DNA from: Defluviicoccus sp.
GTDB taxonomy: Bacteria > Pseudomonadota > Alphaproteobacteria > MPNO01
Assembly (NCBI GenBank): GCA_028820505.1
Contig: JAPPIT010000208.1
Coordinates: 1 to 38,986 of the forward strand
DNA length: 38,986 nt
Reading direction: 5' to 3'
The notes beneath the pieces are model-generated. The model had not been told where the DNA came from. It made no database searches and saw only the letters and a list, made by a program, of their open reading frames with translations. Below, piece by piece: positions 6,937-14,620 of this stretch. How positions within the stretch are numbered: the stretch's first letter is position 1; each line of letters starts with the position of its first letter. The translations under genes were made by a program, and so were the position numbers.

Positions 6937-8519
6937 TCCGCCGCCCTCGACCAGTCCCCGATCTCGTCGATCGAGGCGCCCTTGCCGATCGCGTCCCACG
7001 GATCGCAGCGCCCGGCCGCCACCTCGGCCCAGATGCGCCAGCCGATCGGAATGCCGCCCATCTCGTCGACCCAGTAGCGGTAAGCCGCCGCCGCGTCGCG
7101 AGTGCGGACATGGCCGAGATAGCCGGGGTCCGGAAGGATCGTCTCGCAGACCGCCGTCTGGCCCTCGTAGCCGTTCCACGCCGCCGCCGCGATCTCGCCG
7201 TCGCGGGCGCATTCCGGGCAGCCCTCGGCGTTCCTGAACCGGAGCCTCAGCATGTCGCCGAGACGCTCCGCCAACCAGCCCGGCAGGGGCTCGGGCGGCT
7301 GTTCGAGACTGCATTCGGCGCAGAGCACCGAGAGCAGGGTCTGCTTCATCAGCAGCTTGATCAGGTCCGGGCGGCACACCTCGGCCGCCTCCACCCCCAT
7401 GTCGAGGACGCGGAACAGGATGCCGTTGGCGTCCGCGACGTGGATCGTGGTCCACACCTGGTGGCCGGTGGCGATGAACTGAAGCACCTCGCGCGCGGCA
7501 TCGGCATCGCGGATCTCGGAGACCATGCCGACCGCGGGATGAATCCGCACGAAATGCATCAGCGCTTCCTTGAAGTGCTTGCCCCGGTCCTCGCCCACCC
7601 CGGTGGTCGGCACCGCGATCTGGATCGCGCCCGGGATGTCGTACTCCACCGGGTCCTCCACGGTGACCATGTTGAGCCGGCCGCCGTTCTCCGCCTGCTG
7701 GAGGCTGAGATTGACCGCGAGGGTGGTCGACTTGCCGTCGCCGGTGGAGCCGCCCAGCACGATCCCGCCCGACAGCGAGGAACGGAGCTCGGAGAACATC
7801 TCGGCGTCGTCGTCGCGGAAGCCCAGCGACTGGACCGTCGTTCCCGGCTTCAGCTGGTCGCGGTAGAAGATCCGCGCCACCAGGTGATCGCCCTCGGGCT
7901 CGTGCGGGCCGCGCTGGCATCTGAGCCCGCTGACCCGCGCCGGCAGCGGGACCGATCCCCCCGCGCGCACCGAGAAGCCCTGGAAGCTCGCCCGCTGGTA
8001 CGAGGTCTGGCCGGTGCCCTCCTCCTTGGAGTGGAACAGGAAGCCGGTGAGCTGGCGTCCCTCGGCCTCGGTCAGCCGCTCGCCCAGCGCGCGGCGGCGG
8101 TCGTTGACGATCACCGACACCGTGCACGCCCCGCCCGCCATCTCGAAGACGATGTCCGACGCGCGCACCTCGGACGCCGCCTCGACCAGGGCGCGGAGAC
8201 GACGGGGGATGGCGGATTCGTCGACCGGCCGCGCGGCGGCCTCCGCGTCGCTCCAGTAGCCCGCGATCTCCTCCAGCGAGGCGCTCTCCTCGGCGAGCTC
8301 GGCCGGGATCGCGCCGTCGCGCTGCAACCGCTTCAGCGACGTCCTCAGCTCGGGATTCAGCCCGTACCCCTCGGCCACCGCGCAGCGCCCGTCGCCGAAC
8401 ACCGCGCAGACCCGGCGGAACGTCTCATCCATGTCGTCGTGGCGGATCAGCACCGGCATCCCGGCCTGCGCCCCGTTGCCGTTGCCGTTCCTTCGGCGCA
8501 GCGGCCCCGGCAGCCTCAT
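6933..8519 (-). CDS. pilQ: PilQ, pilus assembly ATPase (GspE/PilB family)
   Basis: The 528-residue protein has an N-terminal regulatory part and a RecA-like core: Walker A GGSTGDGKST at 256-265, the Asp box VEDPVEYD at 287-294, Walker B-like GMVSEIRD at 331-338 and a His box TGHQVWTTIH at 351-360. Paired cysteines (CAEC, then CPEC about 35 residues later) look like the zinc-binding module of GspE-type assembly ATPases. It powers pilin polymerisation from the cytoplasmic side. The ATG at 8519 overlaps the pilP stop, and the stop overlaps pilR. No second, retraction-type ATPase gene lies in the window, as in R64, where PilQ acts alone. Confidence 0.9.
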   Translation of the reverse strand: MRLPGPLRRRNGNGNGAQAGMPVLIRHDDMDETFRRVCAVFGDGRCAVAEGYGLNPELRTSLKRLQRDGAIPAELAEESASLEEIAGYWSDAEAAARPVDESAIPRRLRALVEAASEVRASDIVFEMAGGACTVSVIVNDRRRALGERLTEAEGRQLTGFLFHSKEEGTGQTSYQRASFQGFSVRAGGSVPLPARVSGLRCQRGPHEPEGDHLVARIFYRDQLKPGTTVQSLGFRDDDAEMFSELRSSLSGGIVLGGSTGDGKSTTLAVNLSLQQAENGGRLNMVTVEDPVEYDIPGAIQIAVPTTGVGEDRGKHFKEALMHFVRIHPAVGMVSEIRDADAAREVLQFIATGHQVWTTIHVADANGILFRVLDMGVEAAEVCRPDLIKLLMKQTLLSVLCAECSLEQPPEPLPGWLAERLGDMLRLRFRNAEGCPECARDGEIAAAAWNGYEGQTAVCETILPDPGYLGHVRTRDAAAAYRYWVDEMGGIPIGWRIWAEVAAGRCDPWDAIGKGASIDEIGDWSRAAE

Positions 8520-10504
8520 CGCCCGCCTCCCGTTCCCGGCAGCGGCGGATAGGACGGGCGCGAGTCTTCCGCCGGAGACGCTGGCGGGGGCGCCGGGACC
8601 GAACCCGGAGCGGATCGCTCCGGCGCCGTCTCCTCCCTCCCGGCCTCCCGAACCGTCCGGGTCCGTTCCGCCTGCCCTGCATTCCCGGCCGTCTCGTCCA
8701 GCCGTTTCCCCCGCCGCCACTCCCAGGGCGGGACGAACGCGCCCCGGTGGATCCCGCGGCCCTTCTTCCTGGCCTCCTCCTCGAGCGGCGCGTAGGTCTC
8801 GGAATAGCGCCGGTAAGCGAGCGCCCAGCCCTCCGACACCATCCAGGAATTGACGTCCTCGGCGCCCTGGAAACAGACGGCAAGGACCCGCCCGTAGCGG
8901 TCCTTCTCGCGGCCCTCGCAGCGCAGCCCGATCGCGCGCGAGCGCAGCGCCGCCGTCGCCAGCCCGCCGCAGCTCCACGCCCGCCCGTCCGCCCGGCAGG
9001 TCTGGCGCTTCTCCGGCGCGTCGATGCCCCACAGACGCACCCGCGCGCCGGCAATGTCGAGCGTGTCGCCGTCGAGGACGCGGCCGCGCCCCTCCAGCGG
9101 GCCGACCGCCTGGGCGGAACCGGCGGGTCCTCCCATTGCCGGCAACGCCGCCGCTTCCGCCCCGGCCGCGGCCGCAGCCGCGGTTCCTGGCCGCGCGGTC
9201 CAGGGCAGGAGCCCGAGCCCGGCCACCTCGACGCCGGGCGGCTTGCCGGAGATCCGTTCGACCGTGCCGCCGCCAGGGAGCTCGTCGCCCACGGCCACGA
9301 ACCAGCTCCTCCGGCCGTCCGTCACCCCCGCCAGCAGGCGGCCGCGGAGGCCGAGAAGCGAAAACCAGGCAAAGCGCGGGGATGGCGGGGCGGCCGTGGC
9401 GGGCGGGGACGGAGGCGGGGCAGGCGCGGCCGCGGCCGCGATTTCGGGAGAGGGCGATACCGCCGGCTCGGGTCGGACCGGCGCGGGCGCGGCGGCCGCG
9501 ATCGGGGCGGTGCCGGCGAGCTGGTCGACGCCGCGCGCGGGCCGCGCCGCTTCGCCGCCTTTCCTGTCCTCGAGCTCAGCGGACAGCGCCCTGTCGGCCT
9601 TGACGATCTCGACCACCAGCGCCTGACGCTCCGCACACAGCGCCAGCGTCTCCTTCTCGATCGCCAGCGCCGCCACGATGTCGGTGCGCTCGGCCGCCGA
9701 GCCGAGAAGCCGGGCCAGGACGTCGCGGGGACACGCCGCCGCCGCGACAGGGATGGACCGCGGCGGCGGCGCCGCGCCGGCGACGGAAGGCATCGAGCCG
9801 GCCGGCGACGCGATAGGGTTCACCGCCGGTCCGGCCAACGCCGGCGCATCCATATCCTGCTTCCAGCCGAGCTTCGCGGCAAGCGCGCGCCACTCGTAGC
9901 TGGCCACGTCGTCGAACCCCTCGAGCGCGAGGTGGAGCCGGCCCCGCGACCACCACCACCTGCCGGCAACCTCGCCGCCGTCCTTCAACGGGGCGGTAAG
10001 GACACCCTCGGGCCGGAAGCGGAAAGCAACCGATTCCCGCCCGAAATAGGGCAGCCCCACCGGCTCGCCGCGCGCGGCCAGCCAGTCGGTGAGACGGAAA
10101 GCGCCGAAGCGCTCGCCGGTCGGCGTCCACGGCGGAACCCCTCGAGACGCCTCCCCCAGCTCGGCCGGCGCGGCATTCTCCCACTCGACGCGGAACCGCC
10201 CCGCGACCCCGGTCGCCACGAAATAACCCGTGTCCACCACCGCGCCGCCCTCATCGATCTTCCAGATCTCGGGGCGGTCGCGGCCGGATACCATGACCCA
10301 CCGCTCGCCGGCCGGGTTTGCCACGACCGAGCCGCTCGGGATCGGGCGGGCCTCCGCGGCCCCGAAGGGGCGGGCCCCGGAATCGATCCGGAACGCCGGA
10401 GCCGCGCCGGCGTCGGTCCCCGTGCCCGCCATCTGCGCGGCCGCCGGCAAGGGAAGCAGCGCGGCGAGCGCCGTCAGCCCCGTCCAGATCCCGATCCGAA
10501 ACAT
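8516..10504 (-). CDS. pilP: PilP-like pilus protein fused to a thermonuclease (SNase-like) domain
   Basis: The 662-residue exported protein has four parts. (a) A signal peptide (1-23, ending PLPAAAQ). (b) A domain at about 55-215 shared with the upstream 384-residue protein (motif GRWWWSRGRLHLAL). (c) A PilP-like region: coiled coil about 265-315 and, after a Pro/Ala linker, a compact domain about 378-435 (RFAWFSLLGLRGRLLAGVTD, then VGDELPGG). (d) An SNase domain at 470-600. The nuclease residues are all present: Asp480 (DGDT), Arg490, Asp495 and Glu498 (VRLWGIDAPE), Arg539 (DRYGRVLA). Four Cys (503, 512, 529, 544) could form disulphides in the periplasm. A Pro-rich tail ends the protein. R64 PilP has no nuclease. 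The fusion implies that DNA or RNA is cut or bound where the pilus is assembled. The fusion itself is direct; the role is inferred. Confidence 0.8.
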   Translation of the reverse strand: MFRIGIWTGLTALAALLPLPAAAQMAGTGTDAGAAPAFRIDSGARPFGAAEARPIPSGSVVANPAGERWVMVSGRDRPEIWKIDEGGAVVDTGYFVATGVAGRFRVEWENAAPAELGEASRGVPPWTPTGERFGAFRLTDWLAARGEPVGLPYFGRESVAFRFRPEGVLTAPLKDGGEVAGRWWWSRGRLHLALEGFDDVASYEWRALAAKLGWKQDMDAPALAGPAVNPIASPAGSMPSVAGAAPPPRSIPVAAAACPRDVLARLLGSAAERTDIVAALAIEKETLALCAERQALVVEIVKADRALSAELEDRKGGEAARPARGVDQLAGTAPIAAAAPAPVRPEPAVSPSPEIAAAAAPAPPPSPPATAAPPSPRFAWFSLLGLRGRLLAGVTDGRRSWFVAVGDELPGGGTVERISGKPPGVEVAGLGLLPWTARPGTAAAAAAGAEAAALPAMGGPAGSAQAVGPLEGRGRVLDGDTLDIAGARVRLWGIDAPEKRQTCRADGRAWSCGGLATAALRSRAIGLRCEGREKDRYGRVLAVCFQGAEDVNSWMVSEGWALAYRRYSETYAPLEEEARKKGRGIHRGAFVPPWEWRRGKRLDETAGNAGQAERTRTVREAGREETAPERSAPGSVPAPPPASPAEDSRPSYPPLPGTGGGR

Positions 10505-10531
10505 TCCCGCGGCCCGCCCGATGCTCGCCGC

Positions 10532-11686
10532 CTAGCCCGGCTTCCAGCCCGCCCGTCGGGCAAACACCCTCCAGGGCCAGTTCCGGGTGCGCTCTCCGAC
10601 CGTCACGTGAAGCTGGCCGCGCGAGAGCCACCATTCGCCGGTCCCGCCGGCGCCCGCCACCCTGCCGTCGGACGCGAACGAATACTCCACCCCGTCGACC
10701 GTCACGGCGGCGCCCCGTTCCGCCAGGTCCCGCATCATCGCGAACGCGGGATGCAGCCTGCCGGTCGACAGCGCCGGGATCGGGTAGCCCACCCTCAGAT
10801 GGGCCGACAGTCCCGACTTCTCCCAGCGCACCCGCACGACCGATCCATCCCCGACCGGCCCGATCGACCCGATGTCGGTCACGTCGTCATCGCCGTTCAG
10901 CTCCCACAACTCCCAGACGGTTCCGCTTCGCGGACGTATCCCGACGATCCGCCTGCCCTGAGCCGTTATCCTGATCGTCCCGTGCGCGCGCCGCTCCTCC
11001 TCCGCGATCTGCTCGACGGTCATCGTGGGCTTCCCCTTCGAATCCCCAAGACCCGTCGCGCCGGGGAAGGAAAACTCCGAGCCCGGGAAGCGAACCATCG
11101 GCGACGCGTTGCGCCTCATATCCTCGAAATCGAGCGAGTCCTGTCCGGAGACCGTCGCCAGGTCCCAGGAAAGCACCAGATCGTGGCAGGCGTTCCGGAA
11201 CGCCGCCGGCCAGCCATCCTGGATCCAGCCGTCGCGCGAGACGTACCAGCTCCTCTTCTTCCGGTTGAACCTCTCCCCGTGCAGGCGCCCGGTCTCGCGG
11301 TCGTAGATCAGCACCACGCGCCAGAACCGCTCGCCCTCGCCGGTGACCCAGCCGATCTCCAGATTCGACCGGCCGTTCGGCGTCCCGATCCTCCAGCGCA
11401 GCTCGCCGCGGTTGAACACGAAGGACTTCTTCGCGTTCGACCAGTAGCAGCGCTTAACGAACCCGTCCTCCCCGAAATACGCCGCCGCCGGCCGCCCCCT
11501 CGGATTCGCTACCCAGACCCGTCCGCCCAACAGATCCCGGAAGAACTCCGGCAGATGGGACGACAGGTTCTGCGGCCTCGGCAGAGGCCTCGCACCCTGA
11601 GCCGCCGCTTCGAGCGCCGGCCCGGTCAAAGCGATCGCCAGGACCGCCGTCGCAAAGTACCGGCGGATCGTCCTTCCCGAACCCAT
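10532..11686 (-). CDS. Secreted 384-residue protein sharing a domain with the PilP-nuclease
   Basis: The ATG at 11686 has a good Shine-Dalgarno (GAGGAG, 8 bases ahead). A signal peptide (about 1-30, ending ALEAAAQ) is followed by two related halves. The C-terminal half (about 235-384) aligns by eye with residues 55-215 of the PilP-nuclease: VRVRWEK versus FRVEWEN, LAERGAAV versus LAARGEPV, GEWWLSRGQLHVTV versus GRWWWSRGRLHLAL, and a final RRAGWKP versus AKLGWKQ. The N-terminal half (about 45-115) has a looser copy, with NRGELRWRI in place of SRGQLHVTV. I know no family with this signature. It may be a periplasmic partner of PilP. Spacing is 34 bases from the upstream gene and 27 from pilP. 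Confidence 0.7.
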   Translation of the reverse strand: MGSGRTIRRYFATAVLAIALTGPALEAAAQGARPLPRPQNLSSHLPEFFRDLLGGRVWVANPRGRPAAAYFGEDGFVKRCYWSNAKKSFVFNRGELRWRIGTPNGRSNLEIGWVTGEGERFWRVVLIYDRETGRLHGERFNRKKRSWYVSRDGWIQDGWPAAFRNACHDLVLSWDLATVSGQDSLDFEDMRRNASPMVRFPGSEFSFPGATGLGDSKGKPTMTVEQIAEEERRAHGTIRITAQGRRIVGIRPRSGTVWELWELNGDDDVTDIGSIGPVGDGSVVRVRWEKSGLSAHLRVGYPIPALSTGRLHPAFAMMRDLAERGAAVTVDGVEYSFASDGRVAGAGGTGEWWLSRGQLHVTVGERTRNWPWRVFARRAGWKPG

Positions 11687-11720
11687 CTTCGATGCTCCTC
11701 TGGTGCTATTACCCAACCGG

Positions 11721-13391
11721 CTAGCAATCGCCGCCGCCGCCATCGCCGTCGCCCCCGCCGTCGTCGCCCATCGAGCCCACTCCGTCGTCACTTGGGTCGG
11801 CGGTTTCGGATCCGAGCCCATCGCCGCCCATTGCGGCGTCCTCGCCGTCTCCCAGGCCGCCTTCTCCCTCTCCGTCGCCCTCTCCGTCGCCCTCTCCGTC
11901 GCCATCGCCGGCGTCCCCGCCATCTCCGTCTCCCTCGCCGCCGCCACCGCCGTCGTCATCATCATCCTGCTGAGTGTTCGTCCCGGTATTTGTCCCGGTG
12001 TTCGTCCCGGTGTTCGTCCCGGTGTTCGTATTCGTATTCGAAGGGGGGCCCGGCGGCGGGGATGGCGGTGGTGGCGGTGGAGGAGGGGGTATCGCCGTGC
12101 AGCCGCCGCCGATTCTGGCCCAGGAGGTCGCGGAGACGCCGCTCGCCACGCTGGTCGTGCCGCCGCAGGGCCGCGTATGCCGGTCGGTCGCCGATCGCTG
12201 CTGGGTCACGCTGCCGGTGTAGCCCGCGCCGCAGCCGATGGTCCGGGTCTCGGTCCGCACCGTGGTCCACACCGTGTCGGGGATCGGGCTGCAGCCCGAG
12301 TAATCGCGGACCCACTGGGTAATCCGGACGTCCTTCTGGATCGTGGGCGTAGCGTCCCACGGGAACGTCACGTGCCGGTCGGTGTGGATGCGCGAGCGCG
12401 ACGCGCTCCCCCGGGTGCAGGTCCGGCACGAGATCGACTCGGTCTCGGTCCAGGTCGGGAAGGTGATGGTCGGCGTGGGCATCGTCTCCGGCGTGCCCGC
12501 CGGCGTCGGCGCCTGGGCGAGCGGGCCGGTCTGGCAGGTGGTGAACATCATCGACCAGACGCCCGACGACCCGCTTGCGGTCACCGACTTCGTGCGCCGC
12601 CAGATCTCGTAGCCCGACACCGTCTCGCCGGCGACGGTGTAGGTGCAGGGCCGGTGCTCGGTCTCGGTCACCGCGTAATCGGCCTCGCAGAGATCGACCG
12701 CGACCGTCCAGGCGCCGTATTGCGGCGCGCCCACCTGGGTGCCGCGGCCGTTGATCTTCGTCGTCACCTGGCGGCGCTCGATCCGCGCCGGCTCGGTAGC
12801 GCCGAGACCCGGCGGCCGATGCGTCCCGGCCGGGCAGGCAAGGACCTCGCGGCGCTCCCAGGCCGTCCGGGAGCGCGTCGCGGTCCACGGATCCTGGACG
12901 CTGCCGGCCAGCGCGGCGCGCTCGGAGGGAACCAGGTTCGCCATGCAGGCGGGAAGCGCGATGTCCGGCCGGCCGTCGCCGCCCTCGGCAACCCCGTTCT
13001 CCAGCCAGTGCAGGTTGCGGCGCTCGCCGCCGAACAGGCGCGGGCCGGCCTGGACGCTCCGCTGGTCCCCGCCCACCCCCATCAGGGTCGAGGCGCCCAT
13101 ATAGACCAGCAGCGTGCCCGGCTGGCCGGCATCGGCGCAGTAGCGTGCCCTGAGGCCCCGCTCGGTCCAGGCATCGAGCCAGCCGGTGCTCGTCGGCGGC
13201 ACCCCGCCCGACCACGACGTCGCCGCCGTCGAGCGCCTGAGAATGAAGTCCTCCAGCCGGTAATACGCCGTCTTGAGCGCGTGCGCATGCGCCCGCGCGT
13301 TGACCGCGAAACTCTCGTCCGAAACCTGCGCCGCGGCCGGGGAGGAGACCCCCCAGACCGCCGCCGCCAGCGCCAGCGATATCCATCTCAT
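11721..13391 (-). CDS. Secreted 556-residue protein with Pro, Thr-Asn-Gly and acidic Gly repeats
   Basis: The ATG overlaps the pilO stop as ATGA. The product has a signal peptide (1-22, SSPAAAQ), a folded region of about 400 residues rich in Trp, Thr and Cys, and a repetitive tail. The folded part repeats a module of the form C-x2-G-x-T/S-G-x-V-x-Q-x-R followed by W and C (for example GCGAGYTGSVTQQRSAT), a pattern I associate with adhesin-like pilus and phage tail proteins. The tail comprises polyproline (435-450), TNTG repeats (452-473), then Asp/Glu/Gly-rich repeats to residue 555 and a terminal Cys. The tail is extremely acidic with almost no bulky residues. It could be a surface-exposed pilus-associated adhesin or an electrostatic spacer. 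The family is unrecognised. No equivalent exists in the R64 pil operon. Confidence 0.7.
   Translation of the reverse strand: MRWISLALAAAVWGVSSPAAAQVSDESFAVNARAHAHALKTAYYRLEDFILRRSTAATSWSGGVPPTSTGWLDAWTERGLRARYCADAGQPGTLLVYMGASTLMGVGGDQRSVQAGPRLFGGERRNLHWLENGVAEGGDGRPDIALPACMANLVPSERAALAGSVQDPWTATRSRTAWERREVLACPAGTHRPPGLGATEPARIERRQVTTKINGRGTQVGAPQYGAWTVAVDLCEADYAVTETEHRPCTYTVAGETVSGYEIWRRTKSVTASGSSGVWSMMFTTCQTGPLAQAPTPAGTPETMPTPTITFPTWTETESISCRTCTRGSASRSRIHTDRHVTFPWDATPTIQKDVRITQWVRDYSGCSPIPDTVWTTVRTETRTIGCGAGYTGSVTQQRSATDRHTRPCGGTTSVASGVSATSWARIGGGCTAIPPPPPPPPPSPPPGPPSNTNTNTGTNTGTNTGTNTGTNTQQDDDDDGGGGGEGDGDGGDAGDGDGEGDGEGDGEGEGGLGDGEDAAMGGDGLGSETADPSDDGVGSMGDDGGGDGDGGGGDC
11867..11902. repeat. 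Three perfect 12-base tandem units
   Basis: The unit CCTCTCCGTCGC (plus strand) occurs three times back to back, with degenerate copies on both sides. It lies inside the coding sequence of the 556-residue secreted protein and encodes the Asp/Glu/Gly repeats. Twelve bases equal four codons, so copy-number change keeps the frame. Confidence 0.85.
11974..12033. repeat. Five 12-base tandem units coding for Thr-Asn-Thr-Gly
   Basis: Units of GTGTTCGTCCCG (plus strand), five in a row with a few substitutions (second unit GTATTTGTCCCG, last unit ending GTATTC). They encode the TNTG repeats of the 556-residue secreted protein and keep its frame. The length is likely to vary between strains. Confidence 0.85.
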
Positions 13392-14620
13392 TGCAGAAAG
13401 CTCCTCAGCTGCTCGAAGCGCGACAGCCGCATCCGCACCGGCTTCGCGCGCCTGCCCTCGATCGTCCAGCCGCCGCCGCCCTCGGCCAGCCGGGTCACCT
13501 CGAACCCCCGCACCCCCTCGATCAGCGCGCCGATCCGCCCAAGCGACTCACGCATCACGATCCGCGTCCCGCCGCCCTGGCGGCCGTGCTCCACGCGCGA
13601 CGCCCGAAGCCCGAAGCGGCGGTCAAGGCTCGCCCGCAGCGCCAGCCTGGACGGGATGCGCCCGGCATCGGCTTCCACGATCACCGGCGGGAGCGCCACC
13701 GCGACCCACGCCTCGCGGCCGATGACCGATCCCTCGATCTCGCCCGGGCGCGCGCCCGACTTCCATTCCGCGAGATGCCGCTCGGCCACCCGGCGGCGGA
13801 GCGATTCGCCGGCGCCCCGTCCCATCCGCCAACGCACCACCAGGACCGGCTTCCCCTTCAGCGCCGGGCGCACCGCCACCAGCTTGCTGTCGGAGAACCG
13901 CGCCGCGCAGCCCAGCCCCGCGAGCTTCCAGCCCGGCATCCCCGGCGTGAAGCGGCGGATCCCCTCGCGGCAGGCCGCCACCAGCGCGGCGGAATCGATC
14001 GTTGCCCTGATCCGGGGCTCTTCCTCTTTCTCGGTCTTCGCCGTCTCCGGAGGCCCCATGACGAGCAGCAGGATGCGATCCTTGTTGAACCAGACGCCCG
14101 CAAGCAGCCCCATGACGGCCAGCGCGGCAGCGGCCTGCGTCAACCGGCCCCGTGTGATCCCGGACAGCGGCGCCGGGCGCAGCACCGCCTCCGTGGCCAG
14201 CCCGGACGCATCGATCTTTTTCGCGCCCTCGATCAGCCCGGGCGTGGCGTGAGCGGCCCAGCCCCTCGCATCGCTGTTCGCCACCGCCCGGAGAGCGTCC
14301 GGCGCGCTCGCGAATACCCGGTCGCCGTCCGCCAGGATCATCCCCTCGGAGAACAGGACCAGCGCGCAGCGCCCGTCATCCGCCGCCACCAGCGCCGTCC
14401 AACGATCGCCCCCGATCGCGTCGGCCACCGCCGCCGCCAGCGACGGCATGCCGGCGTCGTGCTCCTCCGACGCGCCCGCGTAGCCGGTCTCCCGCTCGCG
14501 GTGGACGCACCAGGCCGAGTTCTGCTTGCGCGCCTCGTTCGCGGTCTGAACGACGTTCCCCCTCGGCATCCAGTCGAGACCCACCGCGAAACGCCGCCCG
14601 CCGATCGTGAGCGCGCTCAC
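13388..14620 (-). CDS. pilO: PilO-type pilin accessory protein
   Basis: The 410-residue protein starts at GTG 14620 (GTGA overlap with pilN). The opening IGGRRFAVGLDWMPRG matches the start of R64-type PilO proteins, which begin with a G-K/R-R-Y/F-A-V-G-L-x-W motif in a cytoplasmic domain. A single membrane helix follows at about 157-190 (AAAALAVMGLLAGVWF). The C-terminal half is periplasmic and basic, rich in beta-strand-like alternation. PilO links the cytoplasmic ATPase machinery with the periplasmic parts of the thin pilus. It sits directly after the secretin gene, as in R64. Confidence 0.8.
   Translation of the reverse strand: MSALTIGGRRFAVGLDWMPRGNVVQTANEARKQNSAWCVHRERETGYAGASEEHDAGMPSLAAAVADAIGGDRWTALVAADDGRCALVLFSEGMILADGDRVFASAPDALRAVANSDARGWAAHATPGLIEGAKKIDASGLATEAVLRPAPLSGITRGRLTQAAAALAVMGLLAGVWFNKDRILLLVMGPPETAKTEKEEEPRIRATIDSAALVAACREGIRRFTPGMPGWKLAGLGCAARFSDSKLVAVRPALKGKPVLVVRWRMGRGAGESLRRRVAERHLAEWKSGARPGEIEGSVIGREAWVAVALPPVIVEADAGRIPSRLALRASLDRRFGLRASRVEHGRQGGGTRIVMRESLGRIGALIEGVRGFEVTRLAEGGGGWTIEGRRAKPVRMRLSRFEQLRSFLQ

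Noticed and set aside
8747..12322. A 1191-codon plus-strand open frame
   Set aside because: It is the mirror of the PilP-nuclease, the 384-residue protein and part of the 556-residue protein. It is extremely Arg/Pro/Gly-rich, with no signal or family motif.
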